Source: Vitrella brassicaformis
Taxonomy: Eukaryota > Sar > Vitrellaceae
Direction of reading: 5' to 3'
Assembly (NCBI GenBank): GCA_001179505.1
Contig: CDMY01000502.1
Coordinates: 26,606 to 63,549, forward strand
DNA: 36,944 nucleotides
Part shown: positions 1 through 11,513 of the stretch, piece after piece
Layout of the letters: each line of letters begins with the position of its first letter
How positions within the stretch are numbered: the first letter of the stretch is position 1
Position numbers and translations under genes: made by a program
The notes under the pieces: model-generated
Told to the model about the DNA's origin: nothing
The model's database searches: none
Seen by the model: only the letters and a program-made list of their open reading frames with translations

Positions 1-3000
1 CCCCCCAGGCACCCGTAAAGGTCCCTCATGATCTCCCGCGCCTCCTCTTCCACTTCCCGGTGGTGGCCAGCTGACCACAACACACAAACACACACACACA
101 AATACAAGGGGGTGCTATGTGCAGGCGTGTGTGTGAGTGCGGGTCGGTCGCGTGCCTGTAGCGTCAATGGCGGGCACGTAGAAGGCCGCCAGGGCATACA
201 GGTAGAAGTTCAGCAAGGCCTGTACCGCCATGAACTGAAAGGCTGACACACAAAGGTCCATAACAAATGATTTGATATGCTTGGGCGTTTGTGCGTGCGT
301 GCGTGTGTGCGCTCTGCGCATAGCCCACTTGTCCTCGGAACTGGTCCAGCGCTGCCGGTGAGTGCGGCGATGAAGAGGGCGATGATGTTCACAAGGTGGA
401 GGAAATACAGCAGCTTGAATCGATACTGCAGCAACCTGCACAAACAAACAAACACACACACACACACCGTCTCCACACGCATCCACACGCACAGCAGCCG
501 TGTTGTGTTGACTTGATTTCGGTGAATGCCCTGATTGCGAGGAAGAGCAGCCAGATGACGTACACGCCTCCGGAGAGAAGGAGCCAGAGCTGGAAGGGCC
601 AGAGGGCGACAATGTCCTCGCGGAAGAGGTGGAAGGGGTGGTTGGTCTCCTGCCACGCCGTGTACAGAAAGTACACCGACGACGCCACCCAGATGTTCGC
701 TGATCCATCCATCCATCCATCCGACAACAGCACAGAATAGCGCTGGGTGGGTGGTCGGCTGGGTCTGTCCTTATCTGACCGGCAAAGCACAGCTTGAGGC
801 ACATGCGTCCCCTTGGCTTGGCCTCTGATGCGATGCCCTCCAACACCACCAGCCAAAACACCAGCAACGCACAGAAGAACGTCACCTGGCAGAGATGCAC
901 ACCGAGAACCGTACCACGCGCACACGGGGGTGGGGTGTCTGGATGTGTTGTGGCTCAGAAAGCTTTTCTCACCCGCAGGAATATTCCGATTCGCATGAAG
1001 AGCTGTGACTCGAGCACAAAGACCAAGATGAAGGTCGGATCGTTGAACCCCATCAGACACTCACAAACCAAACGACACACACACACACAAGAGACGCTGG
1101 CTTCCAGGTTTATTGCGGTCCTCCCTCCCCTCGATGTGTGTGTGTGGCGTCATACGAATAAGAGGAAGACCACCCAGCGCTGCTCGACATTCCAGTGAAC
1201 CACAGGCAGCTCATTCATCTGCACACGTGGACGACAGCCATCAATCTGTCTGTCCGTGTGTGTGTGTGTATCTGTCTGTCTGTCCACCACCGACCCGACC
1301 TGCAGCAGGAAGACCAGGAGTGCGAGTCCCGTGATGCAGAGGAAGATGACCTTGCACACGGCCTCGTACACGGCAAAGTAGCCGTTCTTCAACACCAGGT
1401 CAAACACGACGTCGCCGACCCAATCCAGCTCCTGCATCCAGACAGCTCGGTGGCCGGAATGATGCCCCATGCTTAGTTGCTCCCCTACCTGTGTGGTGTT
1501 GACGAGTCTGAAAGTGATGTTGAATGAGCTGTACTCGGACTGGTGCGTGTTCAGCACGACGATCGGCTCACACTGGGGGGGACACAGATGGACACACACA
1601 ACAGTCAAGTACGCACAGAATTGCATTTGGCCTGGCCGGGCCCTCCCGCTTCTTTGCCTGCCTACCGTACCAGTTGCTTGTGGTCAAAGCAAACCACCCT
1701 CTCAACCTGAAGACGATCACCACCACAAAGGGCAGCAGCAGCAGCAGCAGCGTGACATCCCTTGACAGCCACACACTAGACAGACTGTGTTCTCACCTTC
1801 TGGCCGATCAAGTGGTATGGCTCCAGTGGCGGGCCCTCTGTCGCATTGCTCCCGCCCTCCTTGAGCGGGTCTGACGGCACCGGGGCCTCCAGCGGCGGCA
1901 GACCTGCATCGCGCATCCCACCCACCCACACCAATGACACACGGACCGCCCAAGCAATCGCCAACGGAGCTCTGCCGACTCACCCTGTCCAATGTCATTG
2001 TCAGTGTCGGTGTCATTGCTGTTGTTCTGCTCATCGCTATCTGCAGGTGGAGCCATCCGCCGTCTCCGCCCTCTCCGCCTCCAGAGGTGGTGGTGGTCGG
2101 GCGTATCGAGGGCTCTCCGCCCCCTGCTCCTCCTTCTTCGTCGTCTTGTCTTGTGCGGCCCTGCGCGTGTGGTGGCTGGGGGCGGGATGCGCCTGGGTTT
2201 GGGCCTGATCAAACCCAACTTGCACACGTAACCGATCTGAAAGCAGACAACACGCACACGAGAGAGAGAGAGAGAGAGAGATCGTATTGGGGGTGTGATG
2301 TGCCAAATCTGGTCTCTCCGTCCCAGCCCAGCCCACCTACCTTGTGGCAGTGCACATTCTCCTTAGCGCAGCTGATGTGGCTGACCGACTCAACCAACGA
2401 CGGCAAACTCTCGCTCTACACACACATACACATACACACGCACACAAGCATGGGGAAAGTAAACCCAGGAACAGCAACCCAACAGATACGCACTGATCGA
2501 CGCTCACGTTGATAGAGGGGAACAGCCTTGTCCGGCGCCTCACGGCCGACGGCAGGGCGTCAACCACACCATTATCGGCATCAGCATGGTCGCCGTCAGC
2601 AGTGGCATTGCTGCTGCTCTTTGTGAAGGGGGCAGGGTTGGGGTCAGGGAGTAGCAGCAGCTGTCTTGCTCTCCTCCTGCGTCTGTGGTGGTGCTTGTCG
2701 GTGAGTCTTGCGGTGAGGTAGAAGAGGTGGTCGTACTTGTGGGTGAAGTGGAGATTCAGAAACCACACCGACTCGGGCCGCGTCAGATCCACGCCCTGAC
2801 CACCACACGCGCACACCGACGGGCGCACGCACACACATTGTGGCTGTCTGTCTGGGCGGTGGGCAATGTTTGTGTGAATGAATGAGTGAGTGGCTTGCCT
2901 GGCATTTGTCGGGGTCGAACTCCTTGGCCTTGTGCGCCCCGCACTGCCACGCCGAGTAGGTGTGCGTCTCCATCACACTCGGCCCGAACAGAGCCAGCAA

Positions 3001-3426
3001 CAGCACCGACGCGTACACTGCAGCACAATGAGAGAAGGACGTTTCAGAGATGCATGGCATGGCATCGCTGGACGCTTGCAAATCTACCTGTGATCCATGC
3101 ACACAAGATGCTGCCAATGTCCCTCTTTGTCAGCGTGTCGAGCTTGATGGCGAATTGTCTGAACAAACGGCGCGTGCAGGACAACGAACGCGTACACGCG
3201 GCTCCATTGATCTTTGTGCTGAAAGTGTGTGTGCTGACCTATCGAGAATGCCTTCCATCGTCCCATGAGGGGCTCACTGCCGACAGACGGTCAAAGATAC
3301 CACTGATTTGACAGTAGATCTGCCTGCCTCACTCACAAGGGAGGATCTCAGGCGCCACTTGTGAACTGCGAGCTTAGCTTTGGCGAGCTTGGAGCCAAAC
3401 GCAGTGAATCGAACCACCACCACCAT
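1..3426 (-). CDS. TMEM181-like seven-helix membrane protein (Wntless/MIG-14 family), 3' end cut by window edge
   Basis: Multi-pass membrane protein, probably of the secretory or plasma membrane. Exons 5'->3': 3426-3337, 3238-3088, 3017-2899, 2795-2508, 2415-2341, 2236-1984, 1903-1797, 1572-1489, 1431-1300, 1218-1156, 1059-973, 885-780, 699-513, 435-329, 242-156, 70-1; all phases agree. About 668 residues lie in the window and the frame is open at base 1. Blocks match human TMEM181 as I recall it: LDTLTKRD before the first helix, EQRWVVFLLF, NDPTF, CALLVFWLVVLEGI, YVIWLLFLAIRAFTEIK and LLNFYLYALAAFY. The first helix is near residues 70-100, followed by a lumenal region (about 110-390) and the helical bundle from about 410. 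An Arg/Lys- and Ser/Asp-rich insertion at about 245-325 is not in the human protein. Two introns (71-155 and 2796-2898) start with GC. The first exon (start 3426) is the weakest part. In animals TMEM181 is a receptor-like protein of poorly known role; function here is inferred only from family. Confidence 0.85.
2237..2340 (-). repeat. Intronic (GA)n microsatellite
   Basis: This intron of the TMEM181-like gene carries an uninterrupted AG run at 2261-2281 on the plus strand. It is CT-rich in the sense direction and lies upstream of the donor-proximal half of the intron. A neighbouring intron (1573-1796, 224 bp, the longest in this gene) holds six GCA triplets at about 1736-1751. These are simple repeats with no coding role visible. 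Confidence 0.6.
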
Positions 3427-4977
3427 GCAATGTCTTTTGCGGAGGAACCAATCCAAAGACGTGCAGCAAGGCGAGATGGCCGACAACGACCAGATCTTGG
3501 CGCTTTTTAAGTCGATTGGCCTGCCCTGGGCTCTCGTGGCATCACAAGCCAGGCTTGTGTGGCATCTTATGCATGCGGCATCGTTTTCGGCTGGCTGCAT
3601 GCATCATTTGCTTGCTGTCCAGGTTGGTACCAGCCGACCTCCGCTGCGCCGCCTGCCAGCATCGCATCCTTGTGAACCGATGGCGTCCATGACGCGGGCT
3701 CTGATGGTGACGGTGGGGATGAGGGTGCAGCAGGAGCACCGAGGTCATGGAAAATCTCATGCCCATGGCCGTTGAAGAAATACAAACACGTAGGCACGTA
3801 TAGATCGACGAGAGGGTGAATGGTCGGTGTGGTCGGTGTGGTGTGTGGACAACTGGACCACCTGGCTATCGTTGAAGGTCCACCCTGAGACCATCCCCTT
3901 TGCAGAAGACAGATACGACTCGAGTGAGCCACACCAAAAATGAGGCAACGCACACTCACATTCCCCTGTGAAATCTCTGCTTGTGTGTGTGTGATAGGGA
4001 GGAGTGTTGGATCGGCGACGACGCTCAACTACGCCCTGAAGGAGCCTGGCTCAACATACGACAGTCTACTGACTTACATAATGCCAACCGGCCACTCAAG
4101 GCTATCCACTGGTCAGAACGGTCGGCCGAATTGGGATAGGGAGGAGGGCATCCCATGGATGTCGCTACAGACAGCTGCAAGCGAGGTTTCGTGCAGGCAG
4201 GCAGGCAGGCAGCGTGTGTGTCGTCTTGTACATATCTTTATATGCATCTGGGGGTGCCTTATATGTGTTGTCTAGGTAGGTAGGTATGCAGCCATCTTAA
4301 GGGAACGCAAGTATGTGTATGAGTGGGTGGGTTTGTGGGTGCATTTGTGCATCGTGCACGTGGGACGCACGCATTAAATCATCTCAATGGTGCGTCCGAA
4401 TACACACACGCAACACCAACAACCACCCACCAGTCGTGCAACCAGTAGCTCGACTCGACGCATTCACCAACACGCCCCTTTCGCTGTGCTGTCCATGTGT
4501 CTGTCGCCATGCCTACATCATGAAACCTAGCTCAGCTGATAAACGCACAGATGCACTCACGCACGGACACAAGCATACAAGGCCGTGCATGCAGATGGAC
4601 ACCTACTGAACTCTAGCATGACGCAAAAGCCACACCACCCCTCCCATGACATATTCTAGGATGTCTACATATGTCTACATGTCGCTCGCTCTTTGACGCA
4701 CTGCACGCCGCCACACGCTCGGGGCGCCTGCCCGCCTCGGGGCAGCAGAGAGCCCAGGCAGCCATGCAGAGAGCCGAAGAGCAACACAAGGAACGCATCC
4801 TTGAGGCATGAGATGTCACCTCAGGACGATATGGGTAGAGGGGGAGCCCTCCCCCATCATTGCATGCAGCGTGTATGCAACAGGCAGCGGAAGGGAAGCA
4901 TCAAGCATCAATAAACCAACTTCACGCCCCCCAACATGCAGACAGAGGACGCGTCCATGAGTGTGTCCGCCACATCC
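3427..4977. other. Gene-free stretch between two genes
   Basis: No spliceable reading frame with coding character was found on either strand in this 1.55-kb interval. It lies upstream of the TMEM181-like gene and downstream of the stop of the 869-aa gene, so it should contain the promoter of the former and the terminator of the latter. It contains a (GCAG)n run at about 4194-4212 and an AGGT run at about 4273-4286. Small frames here have no splice support and no recognisable protein similarity. Confidence 0.5.
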
Positions 4978-7900
4978 CTACGCCGCCTGGCTCGCCTTCT
5001 CTTTCTTCTCCTTCTTCCCTCCCCCTCCCCGCCCCCCTCCCTCCCCGTCCCCACTTTTGGTCGCCGGGCGGGTCATCTCTAGGGTGACGCCGTCCACCAC
5101 CGACACAGCAAACTTGCCCTGGGCCATGTCACGCAAAATGCGCGGAAAAGAAAACCGTGGCCTCACACGCAGCACCAGCACCACTCGCTGCAGCAAAGGG
5201 AAGCTGTCGAGTGCCATGCCGACCCTCTGTGCCAGCGTGCGGCACATGGTCCTGGCCTCGGCGGCCGAGAGGCCCTGGACCGTCCGGCCATATCTGAGTG
5301 TGGTCAACTCTATCTGCAGTGTCCTGACTCGCCTCTCCATCACCTGTCTGCCCCGATCCCCCACACCGTACATACGCCACTCAACGCGCTTTTCCCCCTG
5401 GCCGGCGGCCAGATCGACACGCCACCCCACCACCACACGCAGAGGGCTGCCTTTGACAGAGAGCAGCGAGACTGGCTCAGGCACCAGGAAGAGGCTAGTA
5501 GTGGGGGCGGCAAGGGCCCTCAAGTTGAAGGTGACGGACGACAGTGAAGGCAGCTTTCCCAGCACTGTGTCCGCCCCTCCCAGGTAGAAGAACATCTGCC
5601 CATCCCCCTGCTCAGCCACGACCGTCTCGACGTTAGGGAAGAGCGCGGCGGGGTTGGCCGTGATGTACGAGGGGAGGTAGTTCCAGGGGGCGTTGACGGC
5701 GCCGGCGATCGTCAGCTTGGTGGCACTCCCGCACACCAGCGAGCTGAGCTGCTGCTGGTGCGGCTGGAGTGTGTTGGCCCACGGGAGTACCGTCACTGAG
5801 GCTGCCTGTGCAAAAGCAGCTTGATGGTGGGGAGGCATAAGGGCAGCTCGGTGGGGTCGCCGGCGAAGGGCAGCCGCACGGACAGGCCCTTCTTGGCTAG
5901 GTCGACCGGCCTCTGGATGTCCAGGGCGCCCCAGTACACCTCGGTGGCACCCGGGGCCAGGCAGGTGGCCCTGAACCGATCGAGCGCCTGAAGAATGAAC
6001 AAAGAAGCAAAGCGGACAAGAGGCTGTTGTGTGGGTGGGTGGGAAACTAGCTAGCAGTGGGTCAGACGTCCTTTCTTGTTTGTTACCCCACCTTGATGAA
6101 TGAAACGGAGCGCACGTCGTCGTCGCCGAGCTCGGCGAGGCACATCTCGATCTTCTGCAGGCGGCCGCTGCCGGTGGGTGAGCGGAACAGGTTGATGAAG
6201 GCGTCCAGGTTCACCCCTTGAAACCGACCACGACCCGTCAGCGAACGGAGAGTCTTGGCTGCAGACAAAAGGGAAGCAGTGTATCTGTTGTGTTGTGTCT
6301 GTTGTCCGTTCTGTCTGTGGCCGCGGCTTTCTGACCTGATGCAGTGAACATGAGGGAGTCGACAATGTCTATCAGGTTGACGTCAGAGCGGCAGCCCAGC
6401 TCACGCTGCAGCCATGCCATGCGGCCAGGCAGGTGCACCGAGGTGCTGTGTTGCGTATGGTGTGCATGTCTAAGTGAGTGTGGATAGGCGCTGACCTCGA
6501 ACGGAATGTGGAGGGATCGGAGGCCGTTCCTGGCGCGACTGATGAACGACCGAGGGCCAGACGCCGTCAGATCCACCACATCCTGTGTCAACGATGCGCA
6601 AACATGGCAGACAGACAGTGCGCGACCCACAGGTGCACTCACTAATGTGATGTGATGCGACCTACCAGTGCTGTCAGTGCCGGCAGCTGCATGTTTCTGT
6701 CAGCCGCCATGTTGCTCCACCCGCCACGCACAACCGCCGTTGCCAGAAGGGGGTACTCCACCGGAAACTGGCAACAGCACACGTCGACATACACACCCTT
6801 TTCCCGCCCCACTCCGCTGCGTACCCGGTTGTGTGGCATCTTCATGTGGTGTCTGCCGCGCAGGATCCGGCCGCCCTCCTGGTGGCCGTTGGCATAGCCC
6901 CGCAAGTCCACCCTACGAAAAGATGGCGCCACTGCCTCCAGCAGCCGCACCAACGCCACAGTCGGACGGTGATCAACCTTCAACTCACGGCACTCCAACA
7001 GCCGACCTGAAAGGCGCGCACGCAGACACGCACACAAACACGCACACAAGGGCAGCAGAGTCACGGCAATGACAAGGGGAGTAAGACAAGCTCCTCCCTC
7101 CCTCCCTCCCTCCCTCCTTGTTTCCCGCCTACCGTGCCAGGTCTTGGCGACTTTCTCACGTGGCGGCATGCTGATGTGGGCGATTGGGTGCATGCTGCTG
7201 TTTGTGGTGAGATGGTGAAAGTAGGTGCTGACGCACGAGAGGGACTCAATGGACGACGGGAAACCCAGATGACCGCCTAAGAAGGTCAAACCAGACCGGT
7301 GAAAGGAATGTGAACGGTGAAAGGAATGTGGTCAGTTGCTCGTCTCCCCGTACCGATGCCGATGCGGTGGTCGTCGCTCAGCCAGAGAGCCTCCGGCAGT
7401 CCCTCCAGACACGCACAGTAACCCTGTCACACACATACACACACACATACAGACAACAATATGGGGACCTGACACGCAGCGGCGTGGATGTGTGTGTGGG
7501 TTACCCCCTCGTCGTTGAGTTTGTGCATCTTCCCCTCCAGTATGTCGAATTTCTTGTTGGCCTGCTCGAGCTGCTCCATCGCCGACTCGGCATTGTCGAT
7601 CTGCCTGTGGGCGTCCTGTAGCACCATCGACCCCATGACACGGTAGTGACGATCCAGCTCCTGATTCAAAGGCAAAGAGGCAAACTTGGCAGAGGGATGG
7701 GCTGTGTAGGCAGGTGGGCAGGTACCTGCGTACGCTGCTGCTGTAGGTCTGTGTCGGGCGGCGGGAGATTCTCCCTCATCTCGTACACGTGTTTGGCCTG
7801 AAGATCGATCACAACACCAACCACATTCACACCCACACCTACACCGCTTCAAACGGTCTGCCTATACGGCCTTTGGTCATCTCACTCCCTCACTGACCCG

Positions 7901-8539
7901 CTGTTTGGTCTGTTGAAGTCTTTGCATGAGTGTCTGCAGCTTCTCGCCCATCGTGTCGAGAGTCGATAGCACAGTATCTGGACACACATCTGCTACATCC
8001 TGCAGACACAAGCACATACCAGAGAGAGGCAACACAACAGCAGAAAGGAATTGCATTGCGTCCATCGATCGCATCACCAACTATCCCCTTCCTCTTGCAA
8101 GGTGTACCTGCATCTCAACGTCGGCTTGCTCATCTACAGCTCCCTCCACTTCGTCACCCTCCGCATCTTCCTCTCCCTCGTCACTATCGGCTGCTGGTGC
8201 TGCTGCCTCCAAATTGGCTGCCACGCCCGTGCGTGTGCCATCCTTGTGGTTCCTGTCCTTGCCCGCACCACGCCGCCCCTTCCCACTCCTCGCCGCGCGA
8301 CGGTCCTCCCAGTCCGACCACCCCGATGAGCTGCTGCTGTCTTCCTCCATGGCCTCCTCATTCTCTGACTCTTCCTGCCGCTCGTCAGCCATCTCATCCT
8401 CGCGCCCCTGCTGACTGTCCTCGTCGTGTTCATCTGTGGTTTTGCGCTTGTGCTTCTTCGGTCGGGGGCGGACAACAGAAGCAGAGGCCGCCTCGGCTGC
8501 CACGGCAGCTTTGCGTTTGGGGGGACGCCTGTCCATCAT
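4978..8539 (-). CDS. 869-aa protein of unknown function: charged N-terminus, coiled coils, LRR-like C-terminal half
   Basis: Not recognised as a known family. Exons 5'->3': 8539-8108, 7999-7898, 7797-7726, 7660-7505, 7423-7354, 7276-7133, 7006-6825, 6767-6666, 6582-6336, 6258-6092, 5987-5880, 5805-4978; 2610 nt in total. Residues 1-144 are one exon: a basic start (MMDRRPPKRK and PRPKKHKRK resemble nuclear localisation signals), then long Glu/Asp/Ser tracts. Residues 145-254 are heptad-like and probably coiled coil (DTMGEKLQTLMQRLQQTKQR; AMEQLEQANKKFDILEGK). From about 255 on, Leu-spaced segments such as LPALTAL, NGLRSLHIPF and LPSLSSVTFNLRAL suggest degenerate leucine-rich repeats. The C-terminus ends in a Gly-rich and KKEKKEK tail. 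A nuclear scaffold role is only a guess. The last intron (5806-5879) is inferred from phase. The gene is divergent from the nuclease at 8698, 158 bp away. Confidence 0.75.
7085..7116. repeat. Intronic (TCCC)n tract, GGGA in the sense strand
   Basis: This tetranucleotide run lies in the intron 7007-7132 of the 869-aa gene, just downstream of the donor. In the direction of transcription it reads GGGA repeated. The same motif occurs in sense orientation in plus-strand introns at about 17320-17343 and 22307-22338. Short G-triplet runs near splice sites are known splicing enhancers in small vertebrate introns; here that is only an analogy. Confidence 0.6.
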
Positions 8540-8697
8540 CGCCACATTACTCGACTCACGCGGCTCAGCGCGGCTCCCTCCTGCGAGCTAAGCTTGCAGG
8601 AGGGAGGTAAACACTGCACTGGGAGGCGTTCGGCCCTCCAAAGGGTATCCCGAATCATCCCGCATTCACATTGTTGTCAGTGCTTGAGCGTGTAGCG
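8540..8697. promoter_or_regulatory. Short divergent promoter region
   Basis: These 158 bp separate the start codons of the 869-aa gene (minus strand) and the S1/P1 nuclease (plus strand), so both promoters and 5' leaders must fit here. A short inverted motif, CCCTCCTGCGAGCT and AGCTTGCAGGAGGG, is centred near 8586 and could form a hairpin or a palindromic factor site. No TATA box was seen. Confidence 0.45.
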
Positions 8698-10414
8698 ATG
8701 GCAGGCCCCTGGTGCGGTCTCACATTCTGTCTTCTCATCCTTCTCGCGCAGAGTCCGTTCTGCGCTGCCTGGCTCGATGACGTACGTAAGCGCCCAAGCC
8801 AATTGAGAGAGCCCATCGGTTGGCGCGAATGAGAGTGCAATGTGTGTGTGTGTGTGACACTTTGTGTCAGGGTCACATGCTGGTCGGGGGAATCGCCAAA
8901 TACGTCATGACTCATCAGATGGACGGCGGCAAGACAGCTGTTGAGGCACTGGAGGCTGTATTGAGAGGATGGGAGTATCAATACCCTGGTCTTTCGTCTC
9001 TCGTGACGGCTCCCATCTGGCCTGACCATATCAAGTGCACGAAAGACGTTGGGCACTGCCGCGGCGGATGGCGGCATGAAGGCCTCCGGGTGGGTGACAA
9101 CAGTGGCACAACGGCCAGCCGCATACACGTAGACACCTGGTGCCTGCCTGCCACACGCAGGTATTCGACGCCTGGCATTCTATCAACGTCCCCCTCAATC
9201 CTCTCGATGTGGCCCTTCCTGAGAACGTACACGAGAGCATCAACGCGCAGTGGCTTCTGGAGCATGCCAACAAGACGCTGATGGAGCTAGGCCGGAAGCA
9301 GGACAAGGGAACGATTTTCAGCTGGAACTTCATGCTGCGGTGTGTGACGTCTGTTGCGGGGGGAATGATGCATACTTTCGCCCTTTCTCTCTGCTTGTTT
9401 GTGTGCTTGCAGGTTTCTGATGCACGTGTATCGGGACATTCACCAGCCCCTTCACGCCTGCACACTTTACAACAGCCAATTCGCAAACGGGGATAAAGGC
9501 GGCAACGATGTATGTAGGAAGGCAGCCACATTTCGTCCATGCCGCACGCTTGGCGTATTGACGCATTTGGCTCGTAGGTCAAGATAAAAGTCGCTATCGG
9601 TGAGGGCATGGGGTATAGCCCACCGAGCTTGCACACATTGTGGGATGCCGCTGGCGGCCCTCTGCAACGACTATGGCCCCAACACACAGAAGAAGACGTG
9701 CTCTGTGAGGTGCGCACGTATACATGCAGAGACAGATGGAACAACACAATGGCGGCCGTCTGGCCTTGCAGGCGCTCGAACATAAGGACCACATACGGCA
9801 GGCCATGGCGTCTCCCGAAGCGAGAATACTCGACTTTAAGGACATCATTGCCGAGTCGCACCAGTTTTGCGAGCAACACGTCTACACAGGTGCAAAGGCA
9901 CATGAGTCGACACAGACATCCTACCGATTCCTATGTTTCATTGTCTGCATTTGTGCGCGGAATAGAGTTTCTGAAAACCGACGGGGCACTGCCGTATCAG
10001 CCGAGCGATGACTACATCCACCAGACGGCCGCCATATCATATGGCCGCATCATCATCGCGGGCGTCCGGCTCGCCCAGCTCCTCATGCCCATCGCCGACA
10101 ACGCGATATCCATGCAGGCAAGGGAAACACCACAAAAAACGCCAGAACCCGTGGAGGAGCCACAAAACGCTGCTGATGCTGAGACCACCGCATTATTGGG
10201 TGTCGACGAGGACGGAGCGGCCATGTGGAAGGCCATGTGTGGGCTGCTGGTGCTGGCCGTGCTTTGTCTGAGTGTGATGGTGGCGTGGCTGGGATGGCGG
10301 CAGGCGTGGTGTGTGCGTGAGGCGAGGCTCAAGGCAGAAATGCTCAACATCATCCAGATGGCGGCAGCCAGGCCAGACAGGAATGTTGGTGCTTTACAGG
10401 CGATAGACAGATAG
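8698..10414 (+). CDS. S1/P1-type zinc nuclease with signal peptide and C-terminal membrane anchor
   Basis: Zinc-dependent endonuclease/3'-nucleotidase of the S1/P1 family, which cuts single-stranded nucleic acids in the secretory pathway or outside the cell. Exons: 8698-8781, 8871-9089, 9161-9339, 9413-9509, 9578-9697, 9772-9889, 9966-10414; 421 aa. A signal peptide ends just before Trp25, and in this family the mature N-terminal Trp itself binds zinc. All nine expected ligands can be placed: W25, H30, D80 (in IWPDHIK), H107 (in WHSINVP), H165, D169, H175 (in MHVYRDIHQPLH), H212 and D216 (in LHTLWD). The spacings W+5=H, H+4=D, D+6=H and H+4=D match P1 nuclease as I recall it. GDKGGND at 187-193 is also typical. 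After the catalytic domain come a Pro/Glu-rich linker and a membrane helix at about 362-382, so the enzyme is probably tethered (type I). Secreted relatives usually lack this anchor. Confidence 0.92.
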
Positions 10415-10666
10415 ACAAATGGATGCAAGTGCTTTAAGACCTTCTCACTTGTGGCCACCCTGACAATACACGCATCAGTGGTTCTCCACGCTTTGTCCTC
10501 CAAATCACTTGCCGATTGCGGCAGTTCAAGATCCATGCCGAGCGGTGTCTGGCCAAAGCGTCATAAGCAGAATGCGATGAGTTCCACCCATCTCTTTTTG
10601 CGATCGCTCGCTCGCTTAGCTCGCAGTGGAGGTCTCGTTAAACACAATAACCAACCAACCAGTCTA

Positions 10667-11473
10667 ATGGCTAAGAACGGGGGCCGCATGCTGAAGTACC
10701 ACAAACTAGGGTACTCAAAGCACAGAAAAGCCCAGATCTATCACCGTGTCATGGTTGCGGCTGCTGTTCCAATGTCATGTGGGAGCAAATGGAGCGACAT
10801 TCAGGTGTCAGAGCTGTGTCTGGGCACCATGACCTGGGGCGAGCAAAACACAGAGGCCGAAGCGCACGCCCAGCTCGACTACTTCGAGAGCGTTGGCGGT
10901 ACGTTCATCGATACGGTAAGGTGATTGATGATCTGCTGCCTATGTGCAATGACACAGAATGTGCAATGACACAGAGATCCAGATCTGGCAAGCACTGGCT
11001 GGGTGCCTTTGTGCTGTGTTGGTGCAGGCTGAGATGTATCCGGTGCCGCCCCGGACGGAGATCCTTGGCCGCACGGAAACCTACCTCGGGCGATGGCTCA
11101 AGGGCAAGGACAGGAGCAAGTTCATCATCGCCAGCAAAGTGCCCGGATACGCCGATAGGGAGTGGATCAAGCCGTGAGCTGTTGGGCGGATGGGGGGATG
11201 GCGGGAAGGATGTGCACTCTCATTCCTGCTGTGATGGTGATGTTTGTTGGTGTGTCGTGTCAGGAAGCGTGTTCCGCCGATGGAGATGGATGGGACGCCT
11301 GTGCGGCCCAGCCCCGACCAGATGCAGCGGTCGATAGCCACCATCCTCCATCGCCTGCAGACTGACTATGTCGACATACTCTACATTCACTGGCCAGACA
11401 GGTATCGGAACCATTCCATACAGAGGAGGAGGCCAACAAGCGTGTCAAAAGAATATGCATGTGTCTGTGCGCA

Positions 11474-11513
<40 letters not shown>

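Noticed and set aside
3219-3238. A 20-bp GT-AG segment near the start of the TMEM181-like gene
   Set aside because: A longer 98-bp intron (3239-3336) gives consistent phases, so no ultra-short intron is needed.
3567-4028. A 153-codon minus-strand open frame upstream of the TMEM181-like gene
   Set aside because: No codon or amino-acid pattern typical of the real exons here, no splice connection to the gene downstream, and no recognisable similarity.
4521-4560. CTAGCTCAGCTGAT resembling a tRNA A-box
   Set aside because: No B-box (GGTTCGANNCC) follows at a suitable distance and no cloverleaf can be drawn.
6446-6495. A 50-bp GT-AG segment in the 869-aa gene
   Set aside because: Removing it breaks the reading frame, while reading through keeps a long open frame, so it was treated as coding.
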